DNA from: Saccharina japonica
Lineage: Eukaryota; Sar; Phaeophyceae; Laminariales; Laminariaceae
NCBI GenBank assembly: GCA_008828725.1
Contig: MEHQ01004263.1
Location: 62,001-126,000 of the forward strand
Direction of reading: 5' to 3'
DNA length: 64,000 bases
Position 1 is the first letter of the stretch, and the number at the start of each line of letters is the position of its first letter. A program made the translations under genes and the position numbers. Positions 45,279-55,440 of the stretch are shown here, piece by piece. The notes below the pieces were generated by a model. The model was not told where the DNA came from, made no database searches, and was given only the letters and a program-made list of their open reading frames with translations.

Positions 45279-45456
45279 GATGATATTAAACCTTCCCTTC
45301 TACCCGTCGACATCCAGCACACCCAGTGTCCGTGTCGATTCTTCACCCTAAACAGGTACTAGTTCTGTGGTCACAAAACTACGACACAGAGATACTACGC
45401 TCAGTGCAGTAAGCCGAGCAGACAATGCAATGCCATATACGAGAGGCAAGACCCTA
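45279..45456 (+). repeat. Repeat F, inverted partner
   Basis: F in the opposite orientation to the two preceding units, forming a head-to-head pair around 45270. It runs to GCCATATACGAGAGGCAAGACC, where element E begins. Confidence 0.8.
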
Positions 45457-45464
45457 CTAGGAAT

Positions 45465-45915
45465 AAACAGCGGATTTTCCAAATTGAGGATTGCCTTTCC
45501 GATGAGAATGAAAATCGATTCTCGTACTTTGTTATTGTTTGAGAGTTGTATTTCGCTCACGGTCACAATTTGACCTAGAAAACATGTCTCTCGGTGGCAG
45601 GTATCGATCCACCAAACAAAATGAAATCAACCATGACAGGCTCGAAAAGTCGAGGATTCAAGGGGATTTGCATTTATGAGCGAGGTACCTCGCCCATAAA
45701 TCCAGATTTTCCTGGATCATCGATATCTTGACACTGCCGATGCCGATTTCATTTTGTTTTTTTTTTGTCATAGACGGGTGTCACAACTGACCATAGTTCA
45801 CAGTGAAAAAAATGACTGTGAGGGAAGTACATCTCTTGCGATTATAAAAAAACAATATTTTCGATTTTCATTCTCATCGGAAAGGCAGTTTCTCAATTAG
45901 GAAAATCGGCTGTTA
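45465..45915. mobile_element. TIR element E, complete copy
   Basis: Inverted ends of about 60-70 bp pair AACAGCGGATTTTCC...CCGATGAGAATGAAAATCGA (45466-45520) with its imperfect complement at 45862-45914. Mid-element lies a near-perfect palindrome centred on GGTACC (45675-45712). Both flanks carry a similar stretch, ATACGAGAGGCAAGACCCTA on the left and ATACGACAGGCACGATCTAC on the right. That is unusually long for a cut-and-paste target duplication and may be duplicated F sequence. No coding capacity. Confidence 0.7.
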
Positions 45916-46511
45916 ATACGACAGGCACGATCTACCTACGCTGATAGCAATTCATATGCGTGAAGGAGATAAAAAAAATAAAACGAAAAGCGGAAAGGAA
46001 AATAAAAGAGAACACCAGCCGAAAAAAACTAAATAAAACGAAACGTGTCGTGCATCCCCCGCAGGAAATGTGGTAGGCGATATATACGAGTACTAGTAAT
46101 TGGTGGTAATGAGGCGCGATGCAGTAATTAAATCTGCGTTGTATACCGTGAATCGCTAGCGTTGGAATGCCCTAAGAAACAGCCGTATATAAGCAATTCC
46201 CGACGGCACCACCGTCTGTTAATGGCACTCTGACTTCCTAAGGAGCCTCCCGAACATCGTGGAGACTGACACATATGAAAATATCTATACCGCCTCGAGT
46301 GTATACCTTGACGCTGTTTCTGGTAGACGGCGTCGGTGTTGTCGGCTGATTTTGTTTTTCCCCGGGTCCTCATGTCCACGGCGTTTGTTGTCTTTTCTCC
46401 CGTTGTGCTGCATGTGTTTTATGTATCGCTGTCTGTCTCTGTTTTCCTCTCGCGTGCTGTCAATAATTATCCATCCCTACCCCCCCTCCGCTGGCAATAT
46501 AAAGTATAGAA
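45916..46511. other. Unassigned DNA
   Basis: No feature recognised; an AAATAAAACGAAA-rich strip lies at 45970-46045. Confidence 0.5.
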
Positions 46512-47276
46512 CATGCCATACATGAAGTTGCCAGCCATAGCTGATAAAGCTGTATGGGAGAACGCAACCAAAGGGCGAGCTGGAATAAGGTGGGATATCG
46601 TGGTCGAGAAAGTATGGAAGGAGATAGGAAATCCAAAAAGAGATGCTGGCCATAGAGAAATTTAGCGGATACAAGACAGAAGTAAAATGCAGGATAGAAA
46701 GAAGGGAAAGGCAAGCGTTAAGAAAGAATGTGGAAGGGGAAGAACACTTAGAGATATACGGGGGGTCGAGAGAAGGAATAGGAATGAAAAGGTATCTGCA
46801 CGGCCCGGATGGACTTCGCGAAACACCTGAAATTGCGATTTCGTGTAGGGAACCTGGACCTGCCAGAAAGAAGAAAGAGATACCAGTAGCCGGGAGGAGG
46901 AGGAAGTAGATGCACAAATGTGCCCGTGTGGCAAAGCCATATAGTAGACTTCACACAGTGGGAGAATGTGAAAGGTACAAGGAGAAAAGGGATGTGTTAA
47001 AGGAGAAGATGAGAACGAGCGACGAGTGTGACATGGAACAGTTTGGTACACTAAATAGTAGCGAGAAAACGATCGCTATCTTTAGAGATAGATGTTGGCC
47101 ACAGGCGGCGAAACAGGAAGGGGATAAGATTAGCAAAACGTTTCTTTGTAATATATGGAAACAACGCAATGAGCGCCCAAGTGTTGGAGGTTTCTCTATC
47201 AGGAGTAAGAACGGTGCTTCGTCTAGAAAGGGATGCGTGGTCAATGGTAAAATCACTAAAGCAAGCAACAAATGAG
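46512..47276 (+). pseudogene. C-terminal fragment of a LINE ORF2
   Basis: Broken plus-strand frames end in CPCGKA (near 46920), then VGECERYKEKRDVL (46961-47002) and SSEKTIAIFRDRCW (47056-47097). This is the C-x-C...H...C cysteine cluster followed by a conserved tail typical of several LINE clades. It is preceded by a KAVWENATKGRAG-like stretch. Stops and frame changes are frequent. It differs from the LINE at 13.8 kb, so it is a second family. Confidence 0.6.
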
Positions 47277-47280
47277 TACG

Positions 47281-47350
47281 CCCCCCCCCCCCTTCCCCCT
47301 CCACTCCCTTGGGCGCCACCCATACAACGGATGTGTGGCGCTTCCTATCC
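47281..47350 (-). repeat. Partial repeat X
   Basis: Minus-strand CTCCACTCCCTTGGGCGCCA, CCCATACAACGGATGTGTGG and CGCTTCC match the 5' part of X, preceded by a C-run. It directly follows the LINE fragment in opposite orientation. Confidence 0.7.
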
Positions 47351-48151
47351 AAACTCGACCAACCACGAGTGACCCCCTGCAGTATCTTTCACACAAGCCG
47401 TCTGACAGCAACCTTCATTTTTTTCGTTTTGGTTAACGGTTTCAAAACCACAACCAAGGGCACGTGGGTTTCGCCAGTCCAATAAAATCGCTTCTTTTCG
47501 ATCGACGCTAAAGTGCCACCATCCTTCTACAAGAAACTGCTCGGTACAAACAAAGCGGACGTTTCACCACACACAATTTTGTAAAGACAAACGAGGTAAG
47601 TGGTGGACAATACTTTCGAGGGCAGTTTAAACGGTGTACTCCACGTCACACTTCAAGATTGTGTTTTGATCGGACTATACTCTGCTCACACCCGGACTTC
47701 AACCAATTGTTCGTCTTGGCCCACCACGAGTCGTGCCGGGGTCTTGTAGATGTCCCCGCGCATCATGCACTAGCCTATGAAGGTTCGAGCAGCACGCGGT
47801 CAAGATTCGAGCACAGTACGCTGACCCGCAATTAGGCGTCTCCCCACGCAACCGCGCCTGACGTGTGCCTTATGACATAAACAGGACTGTTCGCTGTTGA
47901 GGTGTTCGAGGCAAGGTGCTCTGACGTTGTGAAAAGAAGGAACTGCGAGGATGTGTGACCCTTATATTGAGCCAGTGAAACAAAAAAAAAAACCGGTATG
48001 TGCCCAGCCCGGGACAGACGTCACCCCAACCCCAGACACCAGGTAGTTTAGCTGCAACATACAAAAACAACTGGCACGCCGGGGCTATGCTTCATGCCTG
48101 GGGAGGTTGAACGTCATATGACAGTGCGGCTCGCCGACCACCCACTCGTGT
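47351..48151. other. Unassigned DNA downstream of the CTL gene
   Basis: No repeat family recognised. This would contain the 3' untranslated region of the minus-strand CTL gene; no AATAAA can be assigned with confidence. Confidence 0.5.
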
Positions 48152-48274
48152 CTAGACTTGGATCGCCTCTTGTTCCTCTGTCATCGTCGGGTGCGGCGAC
48201 TTCATTTCCCGCCACGCCCTGTACATGCCGCCGTACAGCCCGCGATCGTGACTAGTCGAGAACCCCTCGGGATC
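48152..48274 (-). CDS. CTL/SLC44 transporter, last exon
   Basis: The exon starts after a strong acceptor (TTTGTGTTGCAG|GATCCC) at 48274 and ends with TAG at 48152-48154: 40 codons. The first residues, DPEGFST, continue VSVSFLQ from the previous exon without a phase change. Together they give the F-[LC]-x-D-x-E pattern found just after the last membrane helix in choline-transporter-like proteins. The rest is a hydrophilic cytosolic tail ending EEQEAIQV. Confidence 0.8.
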   Translation of the reverse strand, partial: DPEGFSTSHDRGLYGGMYRAWREMKSPHPTMTEEQEAIQV

Positions 48275-49302
48275 CTGCAACACAAACTCGAGGGGAAAAT
48301 ATTGACACCGGTAGGTTGGGGGACGAAGAATCGAACGTACGGAGAATAGGGCACGAACTAAAACGCTTGCAAGCATTCGCTTTAAACCTGTACGTCGGTA
48401 TATACCTCCTTCGAATTTGTTTTCAGGCGTTGCACGGAGAAATCAAAACGGTACTTTGAGGGGGGTTATGCCAGCGTTGTGTCGTGCTCGTATCGGCGTC
48501 GTCGACGAAGAGGAATGATGATTTATTTTTTGCAACGTCAAACTTACGACAGGGCGAATCACGAGCTATTGCAACACAAACAATACAAAAGTTATGGTGT
48601 AAATACACATATTGTTCCCTCGCCTCGCCGGTCCGCGAGGTTTTGACGAGCCCTCGAATGGGAATTGCGCAATAACCCAGATTGTCCTCAGCGACAACTG
48701 CTGTACACGTACCTGACTATGTTATGATGACCGATGCTACTCACGTTCATCGTTGTATATTGCGAAAATTATATGCACTCAACCTTGATTCAACAGCACT
48801 CGCATGAGTCCGCCATTCCAGTACAAACTGAAACTGGAATGTTGCCTATGAGTGACGTCGAGTGCGGTGCCTCTGGATATTTGTCATATTTCACCCTCTA
48901 CTCTCGCTTCCCCAAACGATATTGTGCTGAAGCCTGAACTTTGAGCCGTGGACCATGGTGCACACGGTCCCTTCAGCGCGAGGCAAATTCATACTCAATC
49001 AAAACCGCTGCGAAAATCGTAAAACATTGCAGAACCCGTCGCTCCATTTCGCATGTTTCGGTATCCAATGGCGTTACACTCACTGTCCACCGTCCGGAAC
49101 GTGGACATATACCACGTTTACTGCTCATGCCTTACTTTCAGCGCATGAGGAACCGCGCACTCGAAACGTCTTGCCCTGGTGTGTATCATTCCGGTAATTG
49201 CCACTTTCTGCACAGCAGTTCAAGACACTACACTGATTGTGCGTTAAGCAAACCACGTCGGCTCTCTGAATACACGAAACCGACACCCCAAACGTTTGTC
49301 AC

Positions 49303-49565
49303 CTGCAAGAAGGAAACACTGACGGCCTTGAAGGCAACCAGCACCACTTCAAGCGTTGCAAGGATGGCCAGGGCGCCGGCTCCATAAACGATTACCACCA
49401 CGATGTCGGGTGGAGAGGATAGTGCGGCCGGGGATATCACGATCGAAAGGGTAACAACTGCCAAACCAGCCAGGCCGATAAGGCCCAATCCCACCGTGAC
49501 GACTGCTTCGTTGATGAAAAGGACCATACCATACTTGCCGAGCAGCTTCCAGGCACGATGCGCGG
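49303..49565 (-). CDS. CTL/SLC44 transporter, penultimate exon
   Basis: 263 bases between acceptor CCCGCAACAG| and donor TTGCAG|GTGACA. Two bases complete a split Ala codon, then 87 codons follow in phase 0. The peptide AHRAWKLLGKYGMVLFINEA matches the SA..A..LL..N segment of CTL proteins. Two membrane helices follow (VTVGLGLIGLAGLAVVTLSI, VVVIVYGAGALAILATLEVV). CTL proteins are multi-pass carriers for choline or related solutes at the plasma or organelle membrane. The exon phase matches both neighbours. Confidence 0.82.
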
Positions 49566-50425
49566 CTGTTGCGGGACGACACAAGGAGGGATGGTGTCGG
49601 CAATGCGAAAAGAAGGAGGGGTGTAACGTCTAGACAAAGAGGGAGGGGAGTCGCAGGCGTGCGACCCATAATATATGGTACTGTCGTCGAACTCGATCGG
49701 AACAAAAACACAACGACGGTTCGGATCACTACCCAGCAGCAACAAGCGACGTGTCCCTATCGTTTGCACACGATGTTCGTACCCGTCGCGGTCATTTCCC
49801 ACCTGTTGAAGACACATTAATTACACCACCAATTTGTGAGGCTCCAGTCATGTTGGAATAACATATGGCATCCTGCGTCACCAAACATCGCCTGGATTTG
49901 TCTATAATTCAGCTTTTGCACCCCACGAACAGTTGTGCGATGTATCAGGTATGCACCAACGTGGCAAAATAGATGAAGCTCTAACACACAAATACTCGGT
50001 AGATAATTATCAAGCGGTTGTTCGTCGTGTCACTGGCCGGCCCCTTGAGTTGGGGCAAAGGTTGCAAATGCCTGTCTCACAGAGAAAACCTTAAGCTCCC
50101 CCCTAGATAACAACATACCTAGTACGGAGCGAATATCGTCGAGGACACTACAGATGCTACTCACGCTCTTCATGATTCGTGCGCGGGCTCGCATGCCGCA
50201 TGGGAGCCTTTGCAGCAGGTAGTTAAACATATTCTAGAACTCTCACACAACAATGTATGTGTCGATCGCTGTACTACATTCGATTGGTCGTCAAAATGAG
50301 TATGTGCACACCTTAGCTGTATGTATACGATAAGGCTCGCGGACAAATATAAGTTCGAATGAACCGAGTGCGTACCGCACGGTCGACACCATGAACGAAG
50401 CCAATTGATACCCTATTGCACTTGC

Positions 50426-50607
50426 CTTCTGATACGTTCAAGCGGTACATGCCGATGAAGACGACCGTGGTCTCAACCATGTACTTGACGGCCCACCGCA
50501 CGCAAACCAAGGGGCAGCAAATCGCCGAAAGGGCAAGCGACGCGTGGTTGACAAGGTGTTGTATCGACAAGAAAAGTCCGTTGATCACCGAGGGCTTGAT
50601 TATCGAC
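50426..50607 (-). CDS. CTL/SLC44 transporter, internal exon with a GC donor
   Basis: 182 bases from acceptor GCGATGCAG| (50608) to SEG at 50426. The peptide HLVNHASLALSAICCPLVCV, then RWAVKYMVETT, matches the HLGSLA.GALI...R block of the family; the family-typical GSLA is here NHASLA. VVFIGMYRLNVSEA corresponds to the AYI..A+YG..FC.SA stretch. The donor reads GAAG|GCAAGT, a GC-AG intron. It is supported by codon phase: G here plus CC in the next exon gives Ala. The exon begins with one base, so an exon ending in two bases must precede it. Confidence 0.78.
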
Positions 50608-51687
50608 CTGCATCGCATACGAGTAAAACGAGCAATGATATAATGTAATGCGCATTCGTCGTACAATGATTTTCCATTTTCCACTAAAGACAGCTGCGTA
50701 TCCTTATTTTCAATGGAGCGTTTGATTGCCCACTTCTTAACCACCCGCCGGATTGGACCACAGGCCAAAGAAGAATCACCCTTAATAACTTGCGACTAGA
50801 ACACGCCTGTAGATAACAGACCCTAGTGTGCCGGGAGGCAGAAGGCATCCCCAAGCAAGGTTGACTCGACCTGAACTACGAGTATCTTCGGCTTTGCGGT
50901 AGAAACAATGATTGTTGCACATTAGCAGACGATGTAATTGCTTAAAACAACGCACCACGCGCTAGCCCAACCACTACAACCAAAGCGATGCATGACGGTC
51001 ACCCGTGTACGCGTGGGCGTGAGGCATGTTCGTCGGTGTGATACTAAATCAGCAAAGTGTGCCCCCCTCGGCTTGTTTCAATTATCTGAGCTGCATGTTG
51101 TCGGTGCTCTTTATGGCGTCGCTCGGTGTTTAGGGTGGCGCATCTACTCTGCTCCAAAGGACGTCAATTGCAAACAGTCTCGGGGGCTCAGCATCAACCA
51201 GCTGGTGTAGAATCCCCCCCGGGCTCTGTCGTCACAGTTACAATGCAACCGACCGTTATTGCTTCGATTTTCTATACAACCGAGAAAACGAAAAGGCCCA
51301 GAGTTGGATTTCGATGTATTCAACGCAGCTAACGAAAGGAAACGTAGACCAGAAAGAGGAGAAATGTAGACACCCAAGGCTATCCGTGCTACAGTACTTA
51401 TAAGAACGACTTATACACGAGTGTATCAGCCATTAAACGTACTGTCTACGAAGGGTGCTCAAGAAATGTATAGAGTTGACCCTAGGCCAAGCTAAGAGCA
51501 CCCGAGTTGGTCCCGAAAAGGTATACCTTTTGCGAACAAGAAGATAGAGAAAAAATCGCACCACGCTCGTGTTTGCCGACCCCCAGTCGCCACGTACTCT
51601 GCGGCTACCGCATGTATACATATAGATACAATACACGAAGTATATGCCAATCGGTCGCCCGGTGTTGCTGTTACGTGTTGTCCTCAC
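50608..51687. other. Unresolved intron/exon stretch within the CTL gene
   Basis: Phase arithmetic demands at least one exon here: the upstream exon ends in phase 0, while the next begins with one leftover base. A short minus-strand stretch near 51245-51335 (VEYIEIQLWAFSFSRLY, after a TTTCGTTAG acceptor-like site) is a weak candidate. I could not prove it. Confidence 0.4.
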
Positions 51688-51879
51688 CTGGACGATCAGC
51701 ACGGAACACCGGGACGTCATCATAAGCAGGGCCCACGATAACGCGTAGGCCGATGGAACGGCCAGCATACACGCCAGGACTATGGCGCCTGCTCCGCTCC
51801 GACCTTCCGACAAACGCCACCCCCTGGATATCACCTGGTTTTCCGCTGCCGTTCGCGCCGCCTGGTGGAAGTACAGGGC
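51688..51879 (-). CDS. CTL/SLC44 transporter, upstream internal exon
   Basis: 192 bases, exactly 64 codons in phase 0, between acceptor CTCACTCACAG|GCC and donor GTCCAG|GTGAGG. It carries one long hydrophobic helix pair (GAIVLACMLAVPSAYALSWA, then LLMMTSRCSVLIV) after a hydrophilic lead containing SRGWRLSEG. In CTL proteins a similar SW..I-helix segment precedes the GSLA block. At least one exon between 50608 and 51687 and the 5' part of the gene are not resolved; the N-terminus may lie beyond 52 kb. Confidence 0.65.
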
Positions 51880-52803
51880 CTGTGAGTGAGGAAGTGACGA
51901 AGAGAAGTGGGAACCAAACGAGGTTATTACGACCATGACGCGCTATCCGGACACACAACAGCGTCGGCGTCGATCAAGCTAACCCTTACCTCGGCCGGCC
52001 AAAGCGTTATGCCGCCTAAGACTGTCCCCGCTCAGCAGTTGACGTATTCAAAACCAGTGCCGCAGCTTTGGTCGACGGGCCGGGGGGGAGAGCAGATGGT
52101 TTGACGCGTGCTACGTCGTACGATAGAGGTAGCACTTTTTTGCAATTTCGTTTTCTGAGTAACGGGGCTCCTAAACCCCAGATCGTCGGAATGTCATTGT
52201 TGCGATGCAGTATATTTTATTTTATACTTTAAAACGTGTGATTGGTCATCATGTAGAACGTTAGTCTTCCTCCCGAGTAAGGTTTTTTTGTGCGGGGTAT
52301 AGAGCGCTCCTCAAGTGATCACCGTCAGAAAATTCCCGGTGCACCTGCATGCAGGCTACCGTAGCATGCGTCGTTTGTTGGCGGGGATAGTGGAAGCGTC
52401 AATCACGCGGGTAGATGGTTGAATGGATTTCCCTTTTGGTGGGAGAACGGCGGCCGTGCATCCAAACATAAAATCTGCGATTCTACAGAACAGAACACCG
52501 TGGTGTGATATGATACCTACATAAGAACACAAAAGAGCTTCGCCGAGGCTGGCTGAAGCCCGTTCCGCGCGTGCCCGTATTTGTTGTAAGATGTGTAAAC
52601 TGTGTGAACCGAAGATTCACAAATACGACTGTTCTGGCAGGGCGTGATGTACAAAAACATTTTCTCTGGCACATACCTATCAGCCGACCAAGAAGTACTT
52701 GGTGCTGCTGCTTGCGTGCAGAACACCTCGGTTGACAGGTGCACCATGACAAACAGCAGCAGCGATCAGCAACTGCAGCAGTATGGCGAGCCACACTCGA
52801 CGC

Positions 52804-52840
<37 letters not shown>

Positions 52841-53310
52841 TGTATACTTCGAGCAGTCACGTGCGTACACGTCTTTTTCCAAGTAGTAAACACTATCAAA
52901 ACTTTCAATGGGCCCAACTACTTGCAGTTGCGTGCCTCAGTCATCAAACACGATCGACCCAATACCCCGACGAGTGATTCCGCATTGGTTTGCTCTTCTT
53001 GGCGTCTTCGAAAAATACCGTTTCATATTTTGCACCATATCCACGGGCCGACGCTCTGACAGTTTGACCTACGTTTGCGCCGACGGCGGCGGCACGAGCC
53101 CTCGAGCAGACCGCCGGGCAGATCGTCCCCGGGTGCTGTCGGGACGGGAATGGTACGCTGACGGGATAATATAGCAAAATAAGTAACGTACGTACTTACA
53201 GATAGTTGTGCAATGATCAAACGTTACAGAGTGTATTGTTTGTCCAACTACAGTACGTCCAGTTGCGGGCATTAGGTATCAAACACGATCGACCCAATGC
53301 CCGAACGCAT
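51880..53310. other. Unassigned DNA with a CAG microsatellite
   Basis: Probably holds the 5' part of the CTL gene, unresolved. (CAG/GCA)n lies at 52797-52835. A stretch of about 30 bp, ATCAAACACGATCGACCCAA and following, occurs twice (52945 and 53278). The alanine-rich frames here are translations of the CAG tract. Confidence 0.45.
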
Positions 53311-53630
53311 GAGGTCTTGTCATGGCCCGGCCCTGGTGGGCCTGGTCGGTGTTGCGGCGGGCCGACCCATCAATTAGTGATATGATAGCCCTCGGCCCAG
53401 TCCGGCTCGCCAATGTAACAGAGGATGGTCCGCGGCCTGGCCCGGCCCATCCAATTCTCAAGGATGGGTCGCGGCCCGGTTCAACCTGTCACATTATCTA
53501 ACTTTCATGGCCCGGCCCGGCCAAGCCCATACGATGACCGCGAGGCTCATGCGACACCTGTTTTAAATGGGCCGGCCAGACAATTTTCATGCGTCGGCCC
53601 GTGGACTTGAAGGGCCATCCCGTACTTGAA
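53311..53630. repeat. GGCCCGG motif array, left
   Basis: Ten or so degenerate CATGGCCCGGCCC motifs separated by 20-40 bp of A/T-richer spacer. The outer end GAGGTCTTGTCATGG pairs with CCATGACAAGCCCTG at 55426-55440. Together with 55140-55440 it looks like subterminal repeats of a DNA transposon with CAGGGCTTGTCATGG ends, but the flanking 8-mers (GAACGCAT, AAAGTACT) do not match. Confidence 0.6.
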
Positions 53631-54314
53631 GGTACATGCGTATACGCTTACGTGTTTTTGTTTGCAGTCCATGTCGTTTTTTTCGGGGGTGGGGGGGGGT
53701 CCCGTTTTGATTATGTGGTACAGCTTCGGGTGGTCCATGCCACACACATATACCCACCACCGTACGCGCTACTCACACCATTCCAACGACTCGGACGGGT
53801 GGCTTCCGTCCCGGCTGTGGACTCCCACCTCCTCGTGCTGCTGCGCAACAACGCCAGCAGCACCAGTTGCTGCCACACCGGGTGCTGCTGCAACACACGT
53901 TGCTGCGACACTCGCTGTCGATCGTTCATCCGAACAGAGCAAATATAACTCCAGTACAACAGTGACATGTGGGGACGGGCTTCCCATGCTACAGAAGCAG
54001 CAGTCCTCACCCCCGCTTCGACATTTACACGCATTAAGGTGAAAGTCGCCGCAACTTTCGGTCTGAAGATGTCCCCTGTTTCACGAAGTTTCGCCGGTGA
54101 TTCCGTCTGCGGGACAAAGACAGCGAGAACCTCACGCTGCTTGCGTTCCGGACGGCATGGAGTGTCGTCTGTACACCCACAACGGTGCCAAAGGCTTTGA
54201 CCAGAAACTTCCGCAAGGCTATACACCCGATGTGAATTTCCAGGAACTCATCGTACGATCGTAGCTGTTTTTATTACATGACGAGCACATGCAAAACAGA
54301 CGTAGTCGTAGAAG
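53631..54314. other. DNA between the left GGCCCGG array and the hairpin
   Basis: Contains CTG/GCTGCTG-rich DNA at 53840-53930. The minus frame 53711-54226 (171 codons) is partly translated microsatellite; no domain recognised. Confidence 0.45.
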
Positions 54315-55120
54315 TACAGGGGTCCGCATAAACGTTAGACATGCTTTTTTCAATGCTGCCGATACCTTTGCTGAAAGAACGAAGACAACAAATCACACGC
54401 CGTTTGTGTCCAACGGTGCCGTGAAAATAAATAAATATTCGCGTTTGCGTCTTTATTTTTTTCGTGTCTTTTTTGTTTGGTATTCAGCTTCGAAGGCAGA
54501 TTTCGTATGGGATTCCTAATGGCCCATTTTCAATACACTTATTCCCCGAAGGCTAGGAAAATCACATTCTAGACAAGATATTCAAAATGTGATCACGAGG
54601 AATTGTGGTGATAGGCTATACGATCAACATGCAACTTGTTTTGGTGAAAAACATTCATTTTTGATGGCGCTGAAAAACAATCCGTTTCTGTTTTTTTTTC
54701 CTTACTGCCCACATTTTGAATATCTTGTTGGCAGTAAGGAAAAAACCCAGAAACGTTTTTTTTCAGCACCATCAAAAATAAATGTTTTTCACCAAACCAA
54801 GTTGCATCATGATCGTATAGCCTATCACCACAATTCTCCGTGATCACATTTTGAATATCTCGTCTTGAAAGTGATTTTTCTAGCCTTCGGGAAATAAGTG
54901 TATTGAAAATGGGCCATCAGGAATCCCATACGAACTCTGCCTTCGAAGGTGAATACTAAACAAAACTAAAACGGAAAAAAAAATGCAAAATGCGAATTTT
55001 CAATTTTACTCACGGCACCGTTGGGCACAAACGGCGTGTGATTTGTTGCCTTCGTTCTTTCAGTAAATGTATCGGCAGAATTTAAACAAAAAACAGGTAT
55101 AACATTTATGCGGACCTGTA
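54315..55120. mobile_element. 806-bp foldback (hairpin) element
   Basis: Two inverted arms of about 393 bp (54315-54709 and 54730-55120) are separated by a 20-bp loop. The ends are TACAGG and CCTGTA, with GTCCGCATAAA just inside. Pairing is close to complete, broken by scattered mismatches and small indels. The loop repeats, in inverse sense, an ACAAGATATTCAAAATGTG motif of the arm. No coding capacity. No clear target duplication. It is nested between the two GGCCCGG arrays. Confidence 0.85.
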
Positions 55121-55139
55121 GTACGCTCCATCTCATTAG

Positions 55140-55440
55140 CCGCGGCCCTGGCCGGCCTGGCAAAACGCGTGGGCCGCCGCATGGGCAGGGCGGAACGGCC
55201 CATATCGCTATCACATACCATCGGTCGTGGCCCGGCCCATTGCTGTTTCCGTAAATGGGCGGTGGCCCGACCCAGCCCATCACTTACAATTTTTCACAGC
55301 CCGACCCGGCCCTTCAATGTTTCAAGCGTCTCGGCCCGGCTAATCATATTTCCAACAATCTCGGCCCGGCCTGTTACAATTTCCGGATATACCAGGCCCG
55401 GCCCGGCCCAGCCCGGATCAAAGGCCCATGACAAGCCCTG
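55140..55440. repeat. GGCCCGG motif array, right
   Basis: Same motif family as 53311-53630 in inverse order, ending CCCATGACAAGCCCTG, whose complement CAGGGCTTGTCATGGG is a plausible hAT-type terminus. Confidence 0.6.

Noticed and set aside
53311..55440. Single complete hAT element bounded by the GGCCCGG arrays
   Set aside because: The inner ends match (CTTGTCATGG), but the left terminus differs from CAGGG and the flanking 8-mers differ, so I list the arrays separately.
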